From NCBI RefSeq assembly GCF_036195325.1, contig NZ_CP108101.1, forward strand, positions 3,534,001-3,598,000: a stretch of 64,000 bases of DNA, written 5' to 3'. Under the pieces are notes generated by a model. It worked only from the letters and a program-made list of their open reading frames with translations, had not been told where the DNA came from and ran no database searches. This DNA comes from Streptomyces sp. NBC_00234 (lineage in GTDB: Bacteria; Actinomycetota; Actinomycetes; Streptomycetales; Streptomycetaceae). The position numbers and the translations under genes were made by a program. This document shows, piece after piece, positions 51,869 through 59,805 of the stretch; position 1 is the first letter of the stretch, and the number at the start of each line of letters is the position of its first letter.

Positions 51869-52373
51869 CACCGGCCGGTACGGGGAACGGCTCGCCGAAC
51901 ACCTTGCCCTTCCGGGCCTGCGGAGCCATCGCGGCAAGACCGGGCCCCACCTCGTCCACCACGGCCTCGTCCGGCTCGAAGTCCTGACCGGTCGCCCGCG
52001 CCAGATCCCAGGCGTGCACGGTCAGATCGCCCAGCGCCATGAGGCCGACGGTCCTGGCCGGCATCCCCATCCGGCCCGTCACACCGTCCTCGGCGCCGGG
52101 CACGCCCCACGCCTCGACCAGGCGGGCCGTCTCCTCCTCGAACCTGCCGCGCCAGTCCCCCGTGACGACGTCCGGGGCGTCACCGAACTCCGACGGCTCC
52201 CTGGCCGCCAGCGCCCGGAAGTTGGCGACCACGTGGAAGAGATGGCTGACCAGGTCCCGGACGTCGAACTCCGTGCACGGCGTGGGGTCGCCCAACTGGC
52301 CGTCGTCGATTCCCCGCACCACGGCGATGGCCCGGACCCGGGCGGCTTCCAGCAGTTCACTGATCTTCTCCAT
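51801..52373 (-). CDS. TIGR03086-type mycothiol-dependent/DinB-like metal-binding protein
   Basis: A 190-residue helical bundle of the maleylpyruvate-isomerase N-terminal/DinB-like family. Typical segments are PTPCTEFDVRDLVSHLFHVV (metal-binding His), RMGMPARTVGLMALGDLTVH and AWDLARATGQDFEPDE. Such proteins often use mycothiol or coordinate zinc; the substrate is unknown. ATG at 52373. It converges on and overlaps the small membrane protein gene. Confidence 0.85.
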   Translation of the reverse strand: MEKISELLEAARVRAIAVVRGIDDGQLGDPTPCTEFDVRDLVSHLFHVVANFRALAAREPSEFGDAPDVVTGDWRGRFEEETARLVEAWGVPGAEDGVTGRMGMPARTVGLMALGDLTVHAWDLARATGQDFEPDEAVVDEVGPGLAAMAPQARKGKVFGEPFPVPAGATAFEQALAVTGRDPGWRSPRV

Positions 52374-52605
52374 GCCCCCGACCGTGCACCCGGCGGCGCC
52401 CCACGTCCGGAAGGGACGCGCCACGGACGGAGCACCGGCGCCCGCAGGATCACCCGCATGGCAGGGCCCGACGCGACACGAGGGCATCACGGGACACGCG
52501 GGGTCATCACCGACACCCCGGCCCGTCCGCACCCGGCCCGCCTCCGCCTCTCGCCGTCTCTCGCCGCCCGGCCGGTTGTCAGTGCCCGGCCCTAGAGTTT
52601 TCGGC

Positions 52606-53157
52606 ATGGACAGCGCTGCGTCATCACCGGCCTCGCCGGCCTCCCCGGTGCGGATCGACCCCTGGTCCGACGACGACCTGGAGCTGCTCCGCCGGGCCAA
52701 CGCGCCCGAGCTGATGGACCACCTCGGCGGCCCCGAGAGCGAGGAGCAGCTCCTGGGCCGCCACGGACGCTACGTGGCGCTGAGCGCGGACCGTACGGGC
52801 AAGGGACGGATGTTCCGGATCATCCTGGCCGACAGCGGCGAGGCCGCGGGGACGATCGGCTTCTGGGAGCGCACCTGGCAGGGCCAGGAGGTGTACGAGA
52901 CGGGCTGGGCCGTCCTGCCCGGCTTCCAGGGTCTCGGCATCGCGACGGCGGCCACGAGAGCCGTCGCCGAGCAGGCGCGGGCCGAGCACAAGCACCGCTA
53001 TCTGCACGCCTACCCGTCCGTGGAGAACGGCGCGTCGAACGCGGTGTGCCGCAAGGCGGGCTTCGTCCTGCTCGGTACGTGCGATTTCGAGTACCCCCCG
53101 GGCACCCCCCTGCTGACGAACGACTGGCGGCTGGACCTCGGCCCCACCGACGAATGA
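52606..53157 (+). CDS. GNAT family N-acetyltransferase
   Basis: A 183-residue acetyltransferase of the RimJ/RimL-like type: IDPWSDDDLELLRRANAPE at the N terminus, AAGTIGFWERTWQGQEVYET, acetyl-CoA loop LPGFQGLGIATAAT and NGASNAVCRKAGFVLLGT. It would acetylate a small amine or protein N terminus. No ribosome site precedes the ATG at 52606; TAGAGT ends 7 bases upstream, which fits a leaderless transcript. Confidence 0.88.
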   Translation: MDSAASSPASPASPVRIDPWSDDDLELLRRANAPELMDHLGGPESEEQLLGRHGRYVALSADRTGKGRMFRIILADSGEAAGTIGFWERTWQGQEVYETGWAVLPGFQGLGIATAATRAVAEQARAEHKHRYLHAYPSVENGASNAVCRKAGFVLLGTCDFEYPPGTPLLTNDWRLDLGPTDE

Positions 53158-53161
53158 AGGC

Positions 53162-53190
53162 TTGCGCCGCCCCCGGACGACCGATCTAAT
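53162..53190 (+). promoter_or_regulatory. Sigma-70-type promoter for the metallophosphoesterase gene
   Basis: TTGCGC (53162-53167), 17-base spacer, TCTAAT (53185-53190), about 50 bases before the ATG. An ATGGT-N9-ACCAT repeat follows at 53193-53211. Confidence 0.5.
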
Positions 53191-53242
53191 GGATGGTGGA
53201 TCAGTAACCATTATTCGACTTCACTGAGCGACGGGGGCCCCG

Positions 53243-54022
53243 ATGCTGCTGGCACACATCAGCGACCTGCACCTGGACGGAACCGACCGCGCGACGGAGC
53301 GGGCCACCCGCGTGGTGACCTACCTCAACTCCCTGACCCGGCAGCCGGACGCGGTCCTGGTCACGGGCGACATCGCGGACCACGGCGCCCCCGAGGAGTA
53401 CGCCGAGGCGGCCCGGCTGCTCGCCGGACTCACGGCGCCCGCACTTCCCTGCCCCGGCAACCACGACGACCGCGCCACCTACCGCAAGGTCCTGCTGGCC
53501 GACGAGCACCCCACCGGGACGGACGCCGGCACCGGCCCCGTCAACCGGCTGCACCACGTGGCCGGTTACGCACTCCTGCTCTGCGACTCGACGATCCCGG
53601 GCGAGGACGCGGGACGCTTCGACGACGAGACCCTCGACTGGCTGGCCCGCACCCTGGACGACCTGGGCGACACCCCGGCCATCCCGGCCTTCCACCACCC
53701 GCCGGCCACGGTCCACCACCCGTACCTGGACTCCACGAACCTCACCAACGCGGCGCGGTTCGCCGAGCTGCTCGCCGAGCGGTCCCTCGACGACGTCCCC
53801 GCGATCCTGACCGGGCACGCCCACACCCCCATGGCGGCCACCTTCGCCGGGCGGCCCCTGCTCGTGGCGCCGGGAGTGGTCTCGACGCTGCGGCTGCCCT
53901 GGGAGAGCGGAGACGGACTCGTCAGCACCGTGGCGCCGCCCGGCGTCGCCTTCCACGTCCTGGACGAGGGCGACCGGGGCGCCGGTGGCCGCATCACCAC
54001 GCATTACCGCGTCGTGCCGTAA
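53243..54022 (+). CDS. Metallophosphoesterase (CpdA/GpdQ-like phosphodiesterase)
   Basis: A 259-residue binuclear-metal hydrolase. All family blocks are in order: HISDLHLDG (DxH), VTGDIADHG (GD), CPGNHDDRATY (GNHD), FHHPPATVHH and GHAHTP (GHxH). This is the class III cyclic-nucleotide or glycerophosphodiesterase-type fold; cAMP is a plausible substrate but not proven. ATG at 53243. The terminator at 54036 follows. Confidence 0.92.
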   Translation: MLLAHISDLHLDGTDRATERATRVVTYLNSLTRQPDAVLVTGDIADHGAPEEYAEAARLLAGLTAPALPCPGNHDDRATYRKVLLADEHPTGTDAGTGPVNRLHHVAGYALLLCDSTIPGEDAGRFDDETLDWLARTLDDLGDTPAIPAFHHPPATVHHPYLDSTNLTNAARFAELLAERSLDDVPAILTGHAHTPMAATFAGRPLLVAPGVVSTLRLPWESGDGLVSTVAPPGVAFHVLDEGDRGAGGRITTHYRVVP

Positions 54023-54035
54023 CCGCGCACCGCCC

Positions 54036-54067
54036 GGCCCTCCCCAAACCATTTGACGGGGAGGGCC
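54036..54067 (+). terminator. Terminator after the metallophosphoesterase gene
   Basis: Perfect 10-bp stem GGCCCTCCCC / GGGGAGGGCC with a 12-base loop. The -35 TTGACG of the next gene begins inside the loop. Confidence 0.7.
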
Positions 54068-54081
54068 CTTCCCTGGATATT
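54053..54081 (+). promoter_or_regulatory. Promoter for the NmrA-like oxidoreductase gene
   Basis: TTGACG (54053-54058), 17-base spacer, GATATT (54076-54081). Two identical-core palindromes follow directly downstream. Confidence 0.5.
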
Positions 54082-54084
54082 TAT

Positions 54085-54113
54085 CTGCGTCACGCAGCTT
54101 ATGCGTCACGCAG
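54085..54113. promoter_or_regulatory. Duplicated operator CTGCGTCACGCAG
   Basis: CTGCGT-C-ACGCAG at 54085-54097 (perfect) and TGCGTCACGCAG at 54102-54113, with centres 16 bases apart, just after the -10. Such tandem palindromes suit repression by a dimeric HxlR, MarR or TetR protein. Confidence 0.6.
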
Positions 54114-54163
54114 TTCATACGGCAGCCCGTTGGCAGTCGCCCCCCTTCCCGAAGGAGCACCCC

Positions 54164-55006
54164 GTGCCCACCACCCTCGTCACCGGTTCCCGAGGCCGTG
54201 TCGGCTCCGCGCTCGTCCGCCTGCTGCACGGCGCGGGCCACGACGTACGCGCCGCCTCCCGCAGCCCCGAGCAGCTCACCCCGCCGGCCGGCGTACCCGC
54301 CGTCGCCTGCGACCTGAGCGACCCCGCCACCTTCGCCGCCGCACTGGACGGCACGGACTCCGTCTTCCTGTACGCCGAACCGGCCGGGATCGACGCCTTC
54401 CTCAGCCACGCGGAAGCCGCCGGAGTCACTCACGTCGTCCTGCTCTCCTCCAGCGCGGTCCTCGCCCCCGACGCCGCCGACAACCCCATCGCCGCCCCGC
54501 ACCTCGCGGTGGAACAGGCCCTGGCCGCCTCCCCCGTCACCGCCACGTTCCTGCGCCCCGGCGCCTTCGCGGGCAACGCGCACCAGTGGGCGCACCCCAT
54601 CCGCACCCAGGGCGCCGTCGACCTGCCGTACCCCGGCAGCCACACCAGCCCCATCGACGAGACGGACGTCGCCGAGGCGGCGCTCGCGGTCCTCGCGGAC
54701 CCCGGTCTGCGGGGCTCCGCCCACCACCTGACCGGCCCCGAAACCCTCACCGCCGCCGAGCAGATCGAGATCCTGGCGAAGGCCACCGGCCGCCCCGTCA
54801 CCGCGCACGCGGTGAGCCGGACCGCCTGGCTGGAGTCGGTGTCCCCCTTCATGCCCGCCCCCCTGGCCGGAGCCCTGCTCGACTACTGGGCCGACTCGGA
54901 CGGCGTCCCGGCCCTCGTGACCGGCGAGACCGAGCGGCTGACGGGCCGCCCCGCCCGCACCTTCACCGCCTGGGCCGAAGCGAACGCCGCCGCCTTCCGC
55001 CCCTGA
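54164..55006 (+). CDS. NAD(P)-binding oxidoreductase (NmrA/atypical SDR family)
   Basis: A 280-residue Rossmann protein: TLVTGSRGRVGSALVRLLHG carries the GxxGxxG motif, followed by VRAASRSPEQL, LRPGAFAGNAHQWA and FTAWAEANAAAF. No YxxxK dyad is evident, as in the NmrA-like and quinone-oxidoreductase branch; it may be a redox sensor or a quinone reductase. GTG at 54164 follows GAAGGAG. Transcription starts close to two CTGCGTCACGCAG boxes, so expression is likely inducible. Confidence 0.88.
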   Translation: MPTTLVTGSRGRVGSALVRLLHGAGHDVRAASRSPEQLTPPAGVPAVACDLSDPATFAAALDGTDSVFLYAEPAGIDAFLSHAEAAGVTHVVLLSSSAVLAPDAADNPIAAPHLAVEQALAASPVTATFLRPGAFAGNAHQWAHPIRTQGAVDLPYPGSHTSPIDETDVAEAALAVLADPGLRGSAHHLTGPETLTAAEQIEILAKATGRPVTAHAVSRTAWLESVSPFMPAPLAGALLDYWADSDGVPALVTGETERLTGRPARTFTAWAEANAAAFRP

Positions 55007-55072
55007 GCCACACCGCACCCCCCGCCCGGAAAGCCCTCGCTGCCGCACCCCGCCCAGTGGCATCCTGGCCAG

Positions 55073-55828
55073 GTGAACGGACCGGAGATCATCCTCGAAG
55101 TAGCCCCCGAACTGCGCCTCTTCGTCGCACACGAGCGCCGCGGGGGACGCACGACCGTCACCACCGACGGCTCGTCGACACTCGGCCACGTCGTGGAATC
55201 GCTCGGAGTCCCGCTCACCGAGGCCGGACAACTGCTCGTCGACGGCCACCCCGTACCCGTCTCGCACATCCCCGGCCCGGGCGAACGGGTCGAGGTGCGC
55301 GCCGTGGAGCGCCCCCAGCGCGTTCCGGGTGCCCCGTTGCGCTTCCTCCTCGATGTCCATCTCGGCACGCTCGCCCGGCGCCTGCGCCTGCTGGGCGTCG
55401 ACGCCGCGTACGAGAGCGAGGACATCGGCGACCCCGCGCTGGCCACCCTTTCGGCCGCGGAACAACGCGTACTGCTCTCCCGGGACCGGGGGCTGCTGCG
55501 GCGGCGGGAGATCTGGGCGGGGGCCTATGTCTACAGCGACCGCCCGGAGGCCCAGCTCCGCGACGTACTGGGCCGGTTCGCACCGGTCCTCGCACCGTGG
55601 ACCCGGTGCACCGCCTGCAACGGCGAGCTGAGGGAGACCGACAAGAACGCCGTGAGCGACCGCCTGGAGCACGGCACGCAACAGTCCTACGACGTGTTCG
55701 CCCAGTGCACCGAGTGCGGCCGGGTCTACTGGCGGGGCGCCCACCACAGCCACCTGGAAACGATCGTCGCCGACGCGGTCCGCGAATTCGGCGGCCTCGG
55801 CACCGAGGCCCCGACCGCGCGGTCCTAG
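55073..55828 (+). CDS. Mut7-C RNase domain protein with ubiquitin-like N terminus
   Basis: A 251-residue protein. The N-terminal 80 residues resemble the beta-grasp ubiquitin fold (ELRLFVAHERRG to ERVEVRAV); the middle is the Mut7-C PIN-like RNase (FLLDVHLGTLARRLRLLGVD, LLSRDRGLLRRR, with Asp residues likely catalytic); the C terminus has a zinc ribbon with CTACNG and CTECGRVYWRG. It would act on RNA; targets are unknown. GTG at 55073. Its stop overlaps that of the convergent MarR gene (CTAG). Confidence 0.9.
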   Translation: MNGPEIILEVAPELRLFVAHERRGGRTTVTTDGSSTLGHVVESLGVPLTEAGQLLVDGHPVPVSHIPGPGERVEVRAVERPQRVPGAPLRFLLDVHLGTLARRLRLLGVDAAYESEDIGDPALATLSAAEQRVLLSRDRGLLRRREIWAGAYVYSDRPEAQLRDVLGRFAPVLAPWTRCTACNGELRETDKNAVSDRLEHGTQQSYDVFAQCTECGRVYWRGAHHSHLETIVADAVREFGGLGTEAPTARS

Positions 55829-56361
55829 GGCCTTTCGCCGACAGCGCCGGGGCCGGGGCTGCCCGGCCCCTCGGCCGCCTCGAACTCGCCGCCGCGCAGC
55901 CGTTCGATCTGTGCCGCACTGAGCTCGACCGTGCGTCGCATATGGGCGATGAGGAGGGCGACCTCGTCGTCGTCGTACGCCTCGAACATCGCCGCCCAGT
56001 CGCCGTTCAGCCGCGCCCAGACCTCGCCGAACTCCGCCATCCGCTCCGGCACGGCCGCGACGAGGACCCGCCGCCGGTCCGCCGTGTCGCGTTCGCGGGT
56101 CACATAGCCGGCCCGCTCCAGCCGGTCGACGAGCCGGGTCGCCGAACCGGTGGTGAGCCCGGTCAGTTCCGCGACGCGGCCCGTGGTGACGGGCTCCGCC
56201 TCCAGGCTGAGCAGGTTGAGGCACTGCAGGTCGGTGGGGTGCAGCCGCAGGTGATCGGCGACGGCCTGGTTGAACAGGGCGTACGCGGCCATGTAGCGGC
56301 GCGAGGCGACGGACAGCTCGGCCAGCAGGACACTGCGCCGGCCGGAAGACTTCTGCGGCAT
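55825..56361 (-). CDS. MarR family transcriptional regulator
   Basis: A 178-residue winged-helix regulator: HLRLHPTDLQCLNLLSLEAE, recognition region VAELTGLTTGSATRLVDRLE, and wing AGYVTRERDTADRRRVLVAA. The inner ATG at 56361 is chosen because it begins the family's usual N terminus. It lies 37 bases downstream of a TetR gene on the same strand and may be on one transcript. Ligand and targets are unknown. Confidence 0.88.
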   Translation of the reverse strand: MPQKSSGRRSVLLAELSVASRRYMAAYALFNQAVADHLRLHPTDLQCLNLLSLEAEPVTTGRVAELTGLTTGSATRLVDRLERAGYVTRERDTADRRRVLVAAVPERMAEFGEVWARLNGDWAAMFEAYDDDEVALLIAHMRRTVELSAAQIERLRGGEFEAAEGPGSPGPGAVGERP

Positions 56362-56398
56362 GCAGAGAGTGTACGAAGCAGACAAGCCGCGGCCCCCG

Positions 56399-56974
56399 TT
56401 ACGGCCCCTCCGCGGTCAGATAGCGCTGGAGCGTGGGCGCGAGCCAGGCCACGACCTCCTCGCGGGGCATCGCCGCAGCGGGCTCTATCCGCAGGACGTA
56501 GCGCGCGAGCGCCATCCCCAGGATCTGCGAGGCGGCGAGGGCGGCCCGGCGCGGGGCATCGGCGGGATCAGGGCAGACACCGGCAGCTATCGGACCGAGC
56601 TGCTCGGCGAAGACGGCCCGCATCCGCTCCGCTCCCGCCTCGTTGGTGACGCCCACCCTGAGCAGCCCCGTAAGCACGTCGTCCTGCTCCCAGCGGTCCA
56701 GGAAGTGGGTGACGAGCACCGCCCCGATGTGCTTGCCGGGCAGCGCACCCAGCTCGGGAAGGCGCAGGTCGATCGCGGACGCGGCGGCGAACAGCCCCTC
56801 CTTGTTGCCGTAGTAGCGCATCACCATCGACGGGTCGATCCCGGCGTCGCGGGCGATGGCCCGGATGGTGGCGCGCTCGTAGCCGTCGGCGGCGAAGCGC
56901 TCGCGCGCGGCGTCAAGGATCGCGGCCTTGGTGACATCCGAACGGCGGGGGGATGCGGGGGCGTGCGTCATCAT
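56399..56974 (-). CDS. TetR/AcrR family regulator, likely controlling the FAD monooxygenase
   Basis: A 191-residue repressor: AAILDAARERFAADGYERAT then IRAIARDAGIDPSMVMRYYG is the HTH, followed by the C-terminal ligand domain (RRAALAASQILGMALARYVL). It is divergent from an FAD-dependent monooxygenase gene, and four copies of a 14-bp palindrome fill the intergenic region, the usual arrangement of a TetR repressor of an inactivation or efflux gene. ATG at 56974 or the next ATG. Confidence 0.9.
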   Translation of the reverse strand: MMTHAPASPRRSDVTKAAILDAARERFAADGYERATIRAIARDAGIDPSMVMRYYGNKEGLFAAASAIDLRLPELGALPGKHIGAVLVTHFLDRWEQDDVLTGLLRVGVTNEAGAERMRAVFAEQLGPIAAGVCPDPADAPRRAALAASQILGMALARYVLRIEPAAAMPREEVVAWLAPTLQRYLTAEGP

Positions 56975-56975
56975 G

Positions 56976-57003
56976 CCAACAACTGTAGGCCAACACCCGT
57001 TGA
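56976..57003. promoter_or_regulatory. Operator pair 1 (two adjacent CCAACA-N2-TGTTGG-type boxes)
   Basis: CCAACAACTGTAGG (56976-56989) and CCAACACCCGTTGA (56990-57003) are head-to-tail. The second overlaps the -35 of the FAD monooxygenase promoter. Confidence 0.65.
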
Positions 57004-57029
57004 CACACCAGACGGACCCGCTCTACATT
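57000..57029 (+). promoter_or_regulatory. Sigma-70-type promoter for the FAD monooxygenase
   Basis: TTGACA (57000-57005), 18-base spacer, TACATT (57024-57029), between the two operator pairs. Confidence 0.7.
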
Positions 57030-57031
57030 TG

Positions 57032-57059
57032 CCAACAAGCGTTGACCAACACCTGTTGG
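57032..57059. promoter_or_regulatory. Operator pair 2 (two adjacent 14-bp boxes)
   Basis: CCAACAAGCGTTGA (57032-57045) and CCAACACCTGTTGG (57046-57059; perfect palindrome CCAACA-CC-TGTTGG). Both are exactly 56 bases from their counterparts in pair 1. Confidence 0.7.
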
Positions 57060-57111
57060 CACGCAGCTGCCGCCCACCACCCGTGGGCACTCGGTATCGA
57101 AGGAGGCCGTC

Positions 57112-58587
57112 ATGACCGGCACGCCCCACACCGGAACCAGCGCCAGCCCCACCCCCGACACCACGGACGTGATCGTCGTGGGCGCAGGCCCCACCGGCCT
57201 GCTGCTCGCCGGCGACCTCGCCGCCCAGGGCCTCTCCGTCACCCTGCTGGAGCGCCGCCCCCGCGAAGCCGGCAACATGACGCGCGCCTTCGCCGTGCAC
57301 GCCCGCACCCTCGAAGCGCTCGACACCCGGGACCTCGCCGACGAACTGATCGGGACCGGCACCCGCCTCACCGGACTGAGCCTCTTCGGCAAGCTCCGGC
57401 TCGACCTCTCCCGCCTGCACTCCCGCTTCCCGTTCCTGCTGATCACTCCGCAGTACGAGGTGGAGCGCCTGCTGGAGCGCCGGGCCCGGGCCGCGGGGGT
57501 GGACTTCCGGTTCGGGGCGGAGCTGCTCGGCCTGGACCAGCCCGCAGGACAGGACACGGTCACCGCGCGGACGCGGGACGCCGACGGCACGCCCACCACG
57601 CTCTCCGCCCGCTACCTGGTCGGCACCGACGGAATGCGCAGCGCCGTGCGCCAGGCGCTCGGCCTCCCGTTCCCGGGCAGGTCCGTGATCCGCTCCATCG
57701 TCCTCGCCGACGTCAGACTCGCCGAGGAGCCCGCCGGCCTGCTCACGGTCAACGGCGTGGGGGACGCGTTCGCCTTCATCGCCCCCTTCGGCGACGGCTG
57801 GTACCGGGTCATGGGGTGGAACCGCGCCCGCCAGGTCGCCGACACCGAGCCCGTCGAGCTCGACGAGCTGCGCGAGATCGCCCGCCGCGCGCTCGGCACC
57901 GACTTCGGTATGCACGACGCCCGCTGGATCTCCCGCTTCCACAGCGACGAACGCCAGGCGCCCGCCTACCGCGTGGGCCGGGTATTCCTCGCCGGCGACG
58001 CCGCCCACGTCCACTCCCCCGCGGGCGGCCAGGGAATGAACACCGGACTGCAGGACGCCGCGAACCTCTCCTGGAAGCTCGCCGCCGTACTGAAGGGGCA
58101 CTCGGCCGACCCGGAAGCCTTGCTCGACAGCTACCAGTCGGAACGCCACCCGGTCGGCACCGCGGTGCTGCGCAGCAGCGGCGCGATCGTGCGTCTGGCC
58201 ATGGCCCGCACCCCGTTACAGCGCGCCCTGCGCTCGGCCGTCGCCCACCTGCTGTCCACCGTGCGCCCCGCCTCGCACAAGGCGCTGGGCATGATCTCCG
58301 GCATCGGCATCTCCTACGGGGCTCCCCGTCACGCACACCGCCTGACCGGCACCCGCGCCCCCGACCTGACCCTCGCGGAAGGCCGACTCCACGAACTCCT
58401 GCGCGACGGCACGTTCGTCCTGGTCACCCCCGCCGACAGCGCCACTCCCGCGAGCCCGACCCCCTTGGTCCACGCCCACTGGACAGGGGACCGCGCCACC
58501 ACCCTGCTCGTACGGCCCGACGGATACGTCGCCTGGGCGAGCGAGCGCCCCGACCCGGAGGGCCTGCGTCACGCCCTGGGCCGGTGA
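57112..58587 (+). CDS. FAD-dependent aromatic monooxygenase (rifampicin/phenol hydroxylase-like)
   Basis: A 491-residue class A flavoprotein monooxygenase: dinucleotide fold VIVVGAGPTGLLLAGDLAAQ, DG motif in LVGTDGMRSAVR, and GD motif FLAGDAAHVHSPAGGQGM followed by NTGLQDAANLSWKLA. A C-terminal thioredoxin-like tail is typical of polyketide or rifampicin hydroxylases. It would hydroxylate an aromatic compound with NAD(P)H and O2. Codon 369 is TTA (58216-58218), so bldA may limit expression. ATG at 57112 follows GAAGGAGG. The divergent TetR and four operator boxes suggest ligand-induced expression. Confidence 0.9.
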   Translation: MTGTPHTGTSASPTPDTTDVIVVGAGPTGLLLAGDLAAQGLSVTLLERRPREAGNMTRAFAVHARTLEALDTRDLADELIGTGTRLTGLSLFGKLRLDLSRLHSRFPFLLITPQYEVERLLERRARAAGVDFRFGAELLGLDQPAGQDTVTARTRDADGTPTTLSARYLVGTDGMRSAVRQALGLPFPGRSVIRSIVLADVRLAEEPAGLLTVNGVGDAFAFIAPFGDGWYRVMGWNRARQVADTEPVELDELREIARRALGTDFGMHDARWISRFHSDERQAPAYRVGRVFLAGDAAHVHSPAGGQGMNTGLQDAANLSWKLAAVLKGHSADPEALLDSYQSERHPVGTAVLRSSGAIVRLAMARTPLQRALRSAVAHLLSTVRPASHKALGMISGIGISYGAPRHAHRLTGTRAPDLTLAEGRLHELLRDGTFVLVTPADSATPASPTPLVHAHWTGDRATTLLVRPDGYVAWASERPDPEGLRHALGR

Positions 58588-58624
58588 CGGTCCACCGCGC
58601 CGGCGGCGCCGGCCGCCCACCGGG

Positions 58625-59137
58625 TCAGAAGACGTACGCGTCTCCCGTGGCCGGCGCCAGCACCTCGTGCCGGTTGTTCCGCTGCTCGCGATCCGGCACA
58701 CCACCGCTCCACACCGTGTCGACCCGGACGACCACCTCGGCAGGCCGTGTCCCGAGCCGCAGATCGAGCGCCGCGCGCCGGGTCTCGCCGTCCGCGGACA
58801 ACGGCCCCGTCCGGCACAGCACCGTGCGGCTGCCGCCCCAGAGGCACCCCTGCGGCAGCCCCTGACGACCCGCCAGGGGCGTCGAGAAGCGCAGCCTCAC
58901 CGTCGCGTCCGCCAGATCCCACGGACCGCTGTTCGCACTCTCCAGCCAGATTCCGAGCCGATCGCCCCAGAGGGAGACATGACCGTGATGGGCCAGATCC
59001 GCCTCCGGCACGACGCCCGGGGCCACGGGCGGCGTCACGGGCGGGGCGGCGGCCGAGGAACCCGCCCCCCACAGCACGGTCGCCGCCATCGCCGCCCCGG
59101 CGGACACCACCAGCAGAGCTCTACGCGTCACTACCAT
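58625..59137 (-). CDS. Secreted hypothetical protein
   Basis: A 170-residue exported protein. Signal VVTRRALLVVSAGAAMAATV ends near SSAAAPP; the mature part is beta-rich (GHVSLWGDRLGIWLESANSG, LRLGTRPAEVVVRVDTVW) with one Cys pair (GCLWGG, VLCRTG). No family is recognised. ATG at 59137 is chosen; a start at 59167 is possible. No ribosome site is seen. It converges on the FAD monooxygenase across 37 bases. Confidence 0.7.
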   Translation of the reverse strand: MVVTRRALLVVSAGAAMAATVLWGAGSSAAAPPVTPPVAPGVVPEADLAHHGHVSLWGDRLGIWLESANSGPWDLADATVRLRFSTPLAGRQGLPQGCLWGGSRTVLCRTGPLSADGETRRAALDLRLGTRPAEVVVRVDTVWSGGVPDREQRNNRHEVLAPATGDAYVF

Positions 59138-59201
59138 GCGGCGAACATACAGATCGCCCCCAATCATCCCTATTTAATGACCGGTTCGACGCGCCTCACC
59201 C

Positions 59202-59227
59202 CACCCGCACGGCCCACCCGCACGGCC
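59202..59227. repeat. Two tandem copies of a 13-base unit
   Basis: CACCCGCACGGCC occurs twice head-to-tail in the region between the secreted protein and YnfA-like genes. Probably replication slippage; no role evident. Confidence 0.6.
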
Positions 59228-59267
59228 ACCGACCGGCCGGCCGCGCCCCCCATGTCACGCTCTCCGC

Positions 59268-59621
59268 ATGCTTGTCGCGCGCTCCATCGCCCTCTTCCTC
59301 GTCGCCGCACTCTTCGAGATCGGCGGAGCCTGGCTCGTCTGGCAGGGCGTGCGGGGCAGCCACTCGCAGGGCGGACGGGGCTGGATCTGGATCGGCGCCG
59401 GCGTCATCGCCCTCGGCCTGTACGGATTCGTGGCGACGCTCCAGCCCGACGGCGAGTTCGGCCGCATCCTCGCGGCGTACGGCGGTGTGTTCGTCGCCGG
59501 TTCGATCGCCTGGGGCATGGTCGCGGACGGGTACCGCCCCGACCGCTGGGACGTGATCGGCGCGCTGGTCTGCCTGGCCGGTATGGCCCTGATCATGTAC
59601 GCACCACGCGGCGGCCGGTGA
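59268..59621 (+). CDS. YnfA/UPF0060 family membrane protein
   Basis: A 117-residue protein with four hydrophobic helices: [60 protein letters not shown] and [19 protein letters not shown]. The [12 protein letters not shown] start and [12 protein letters not shown] segments are diagnostic of the YnfA family, small drug-resistance-like proteins of uncertain substrate. No ribosome site precedes the ATG at 59268. Confidence 0.9.
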   Translation: MLVARSIALFLVAALFEIGGAWLVWQGVRGSHSQGGRGWIWIGAGVIALGLYGFVATLQPDGEFGRILAAYGGVFVAGSIAWGMVADGYRPDRWDVIGALVCLAGMALIMYAPRGGR

Positions 59622-59805
59622 CCCTCCGCACTCCGCACCCCTCGCGGCGAACGGACTCCCCGTCCCGCCCACCGTCACCCCGTCCTGTCCCGGCCGGCCT
59701 CCCCGTCCCGCCGGCCGGCGGTCCACCGGGCGGACGGGTGAAACCGCGCCGCACCGGGCTGCCTATCCTTGGCCGCGTACCGATCAGCTGTCCGAGGAGA
59801 TCGCC

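Noticed and set aside
53201-53207. TCAGTAA before the metallophosphoesterase as a SARP site
   Set aside because: It is a single copy without an 11-base partner and lies downstream of the predicted -10.
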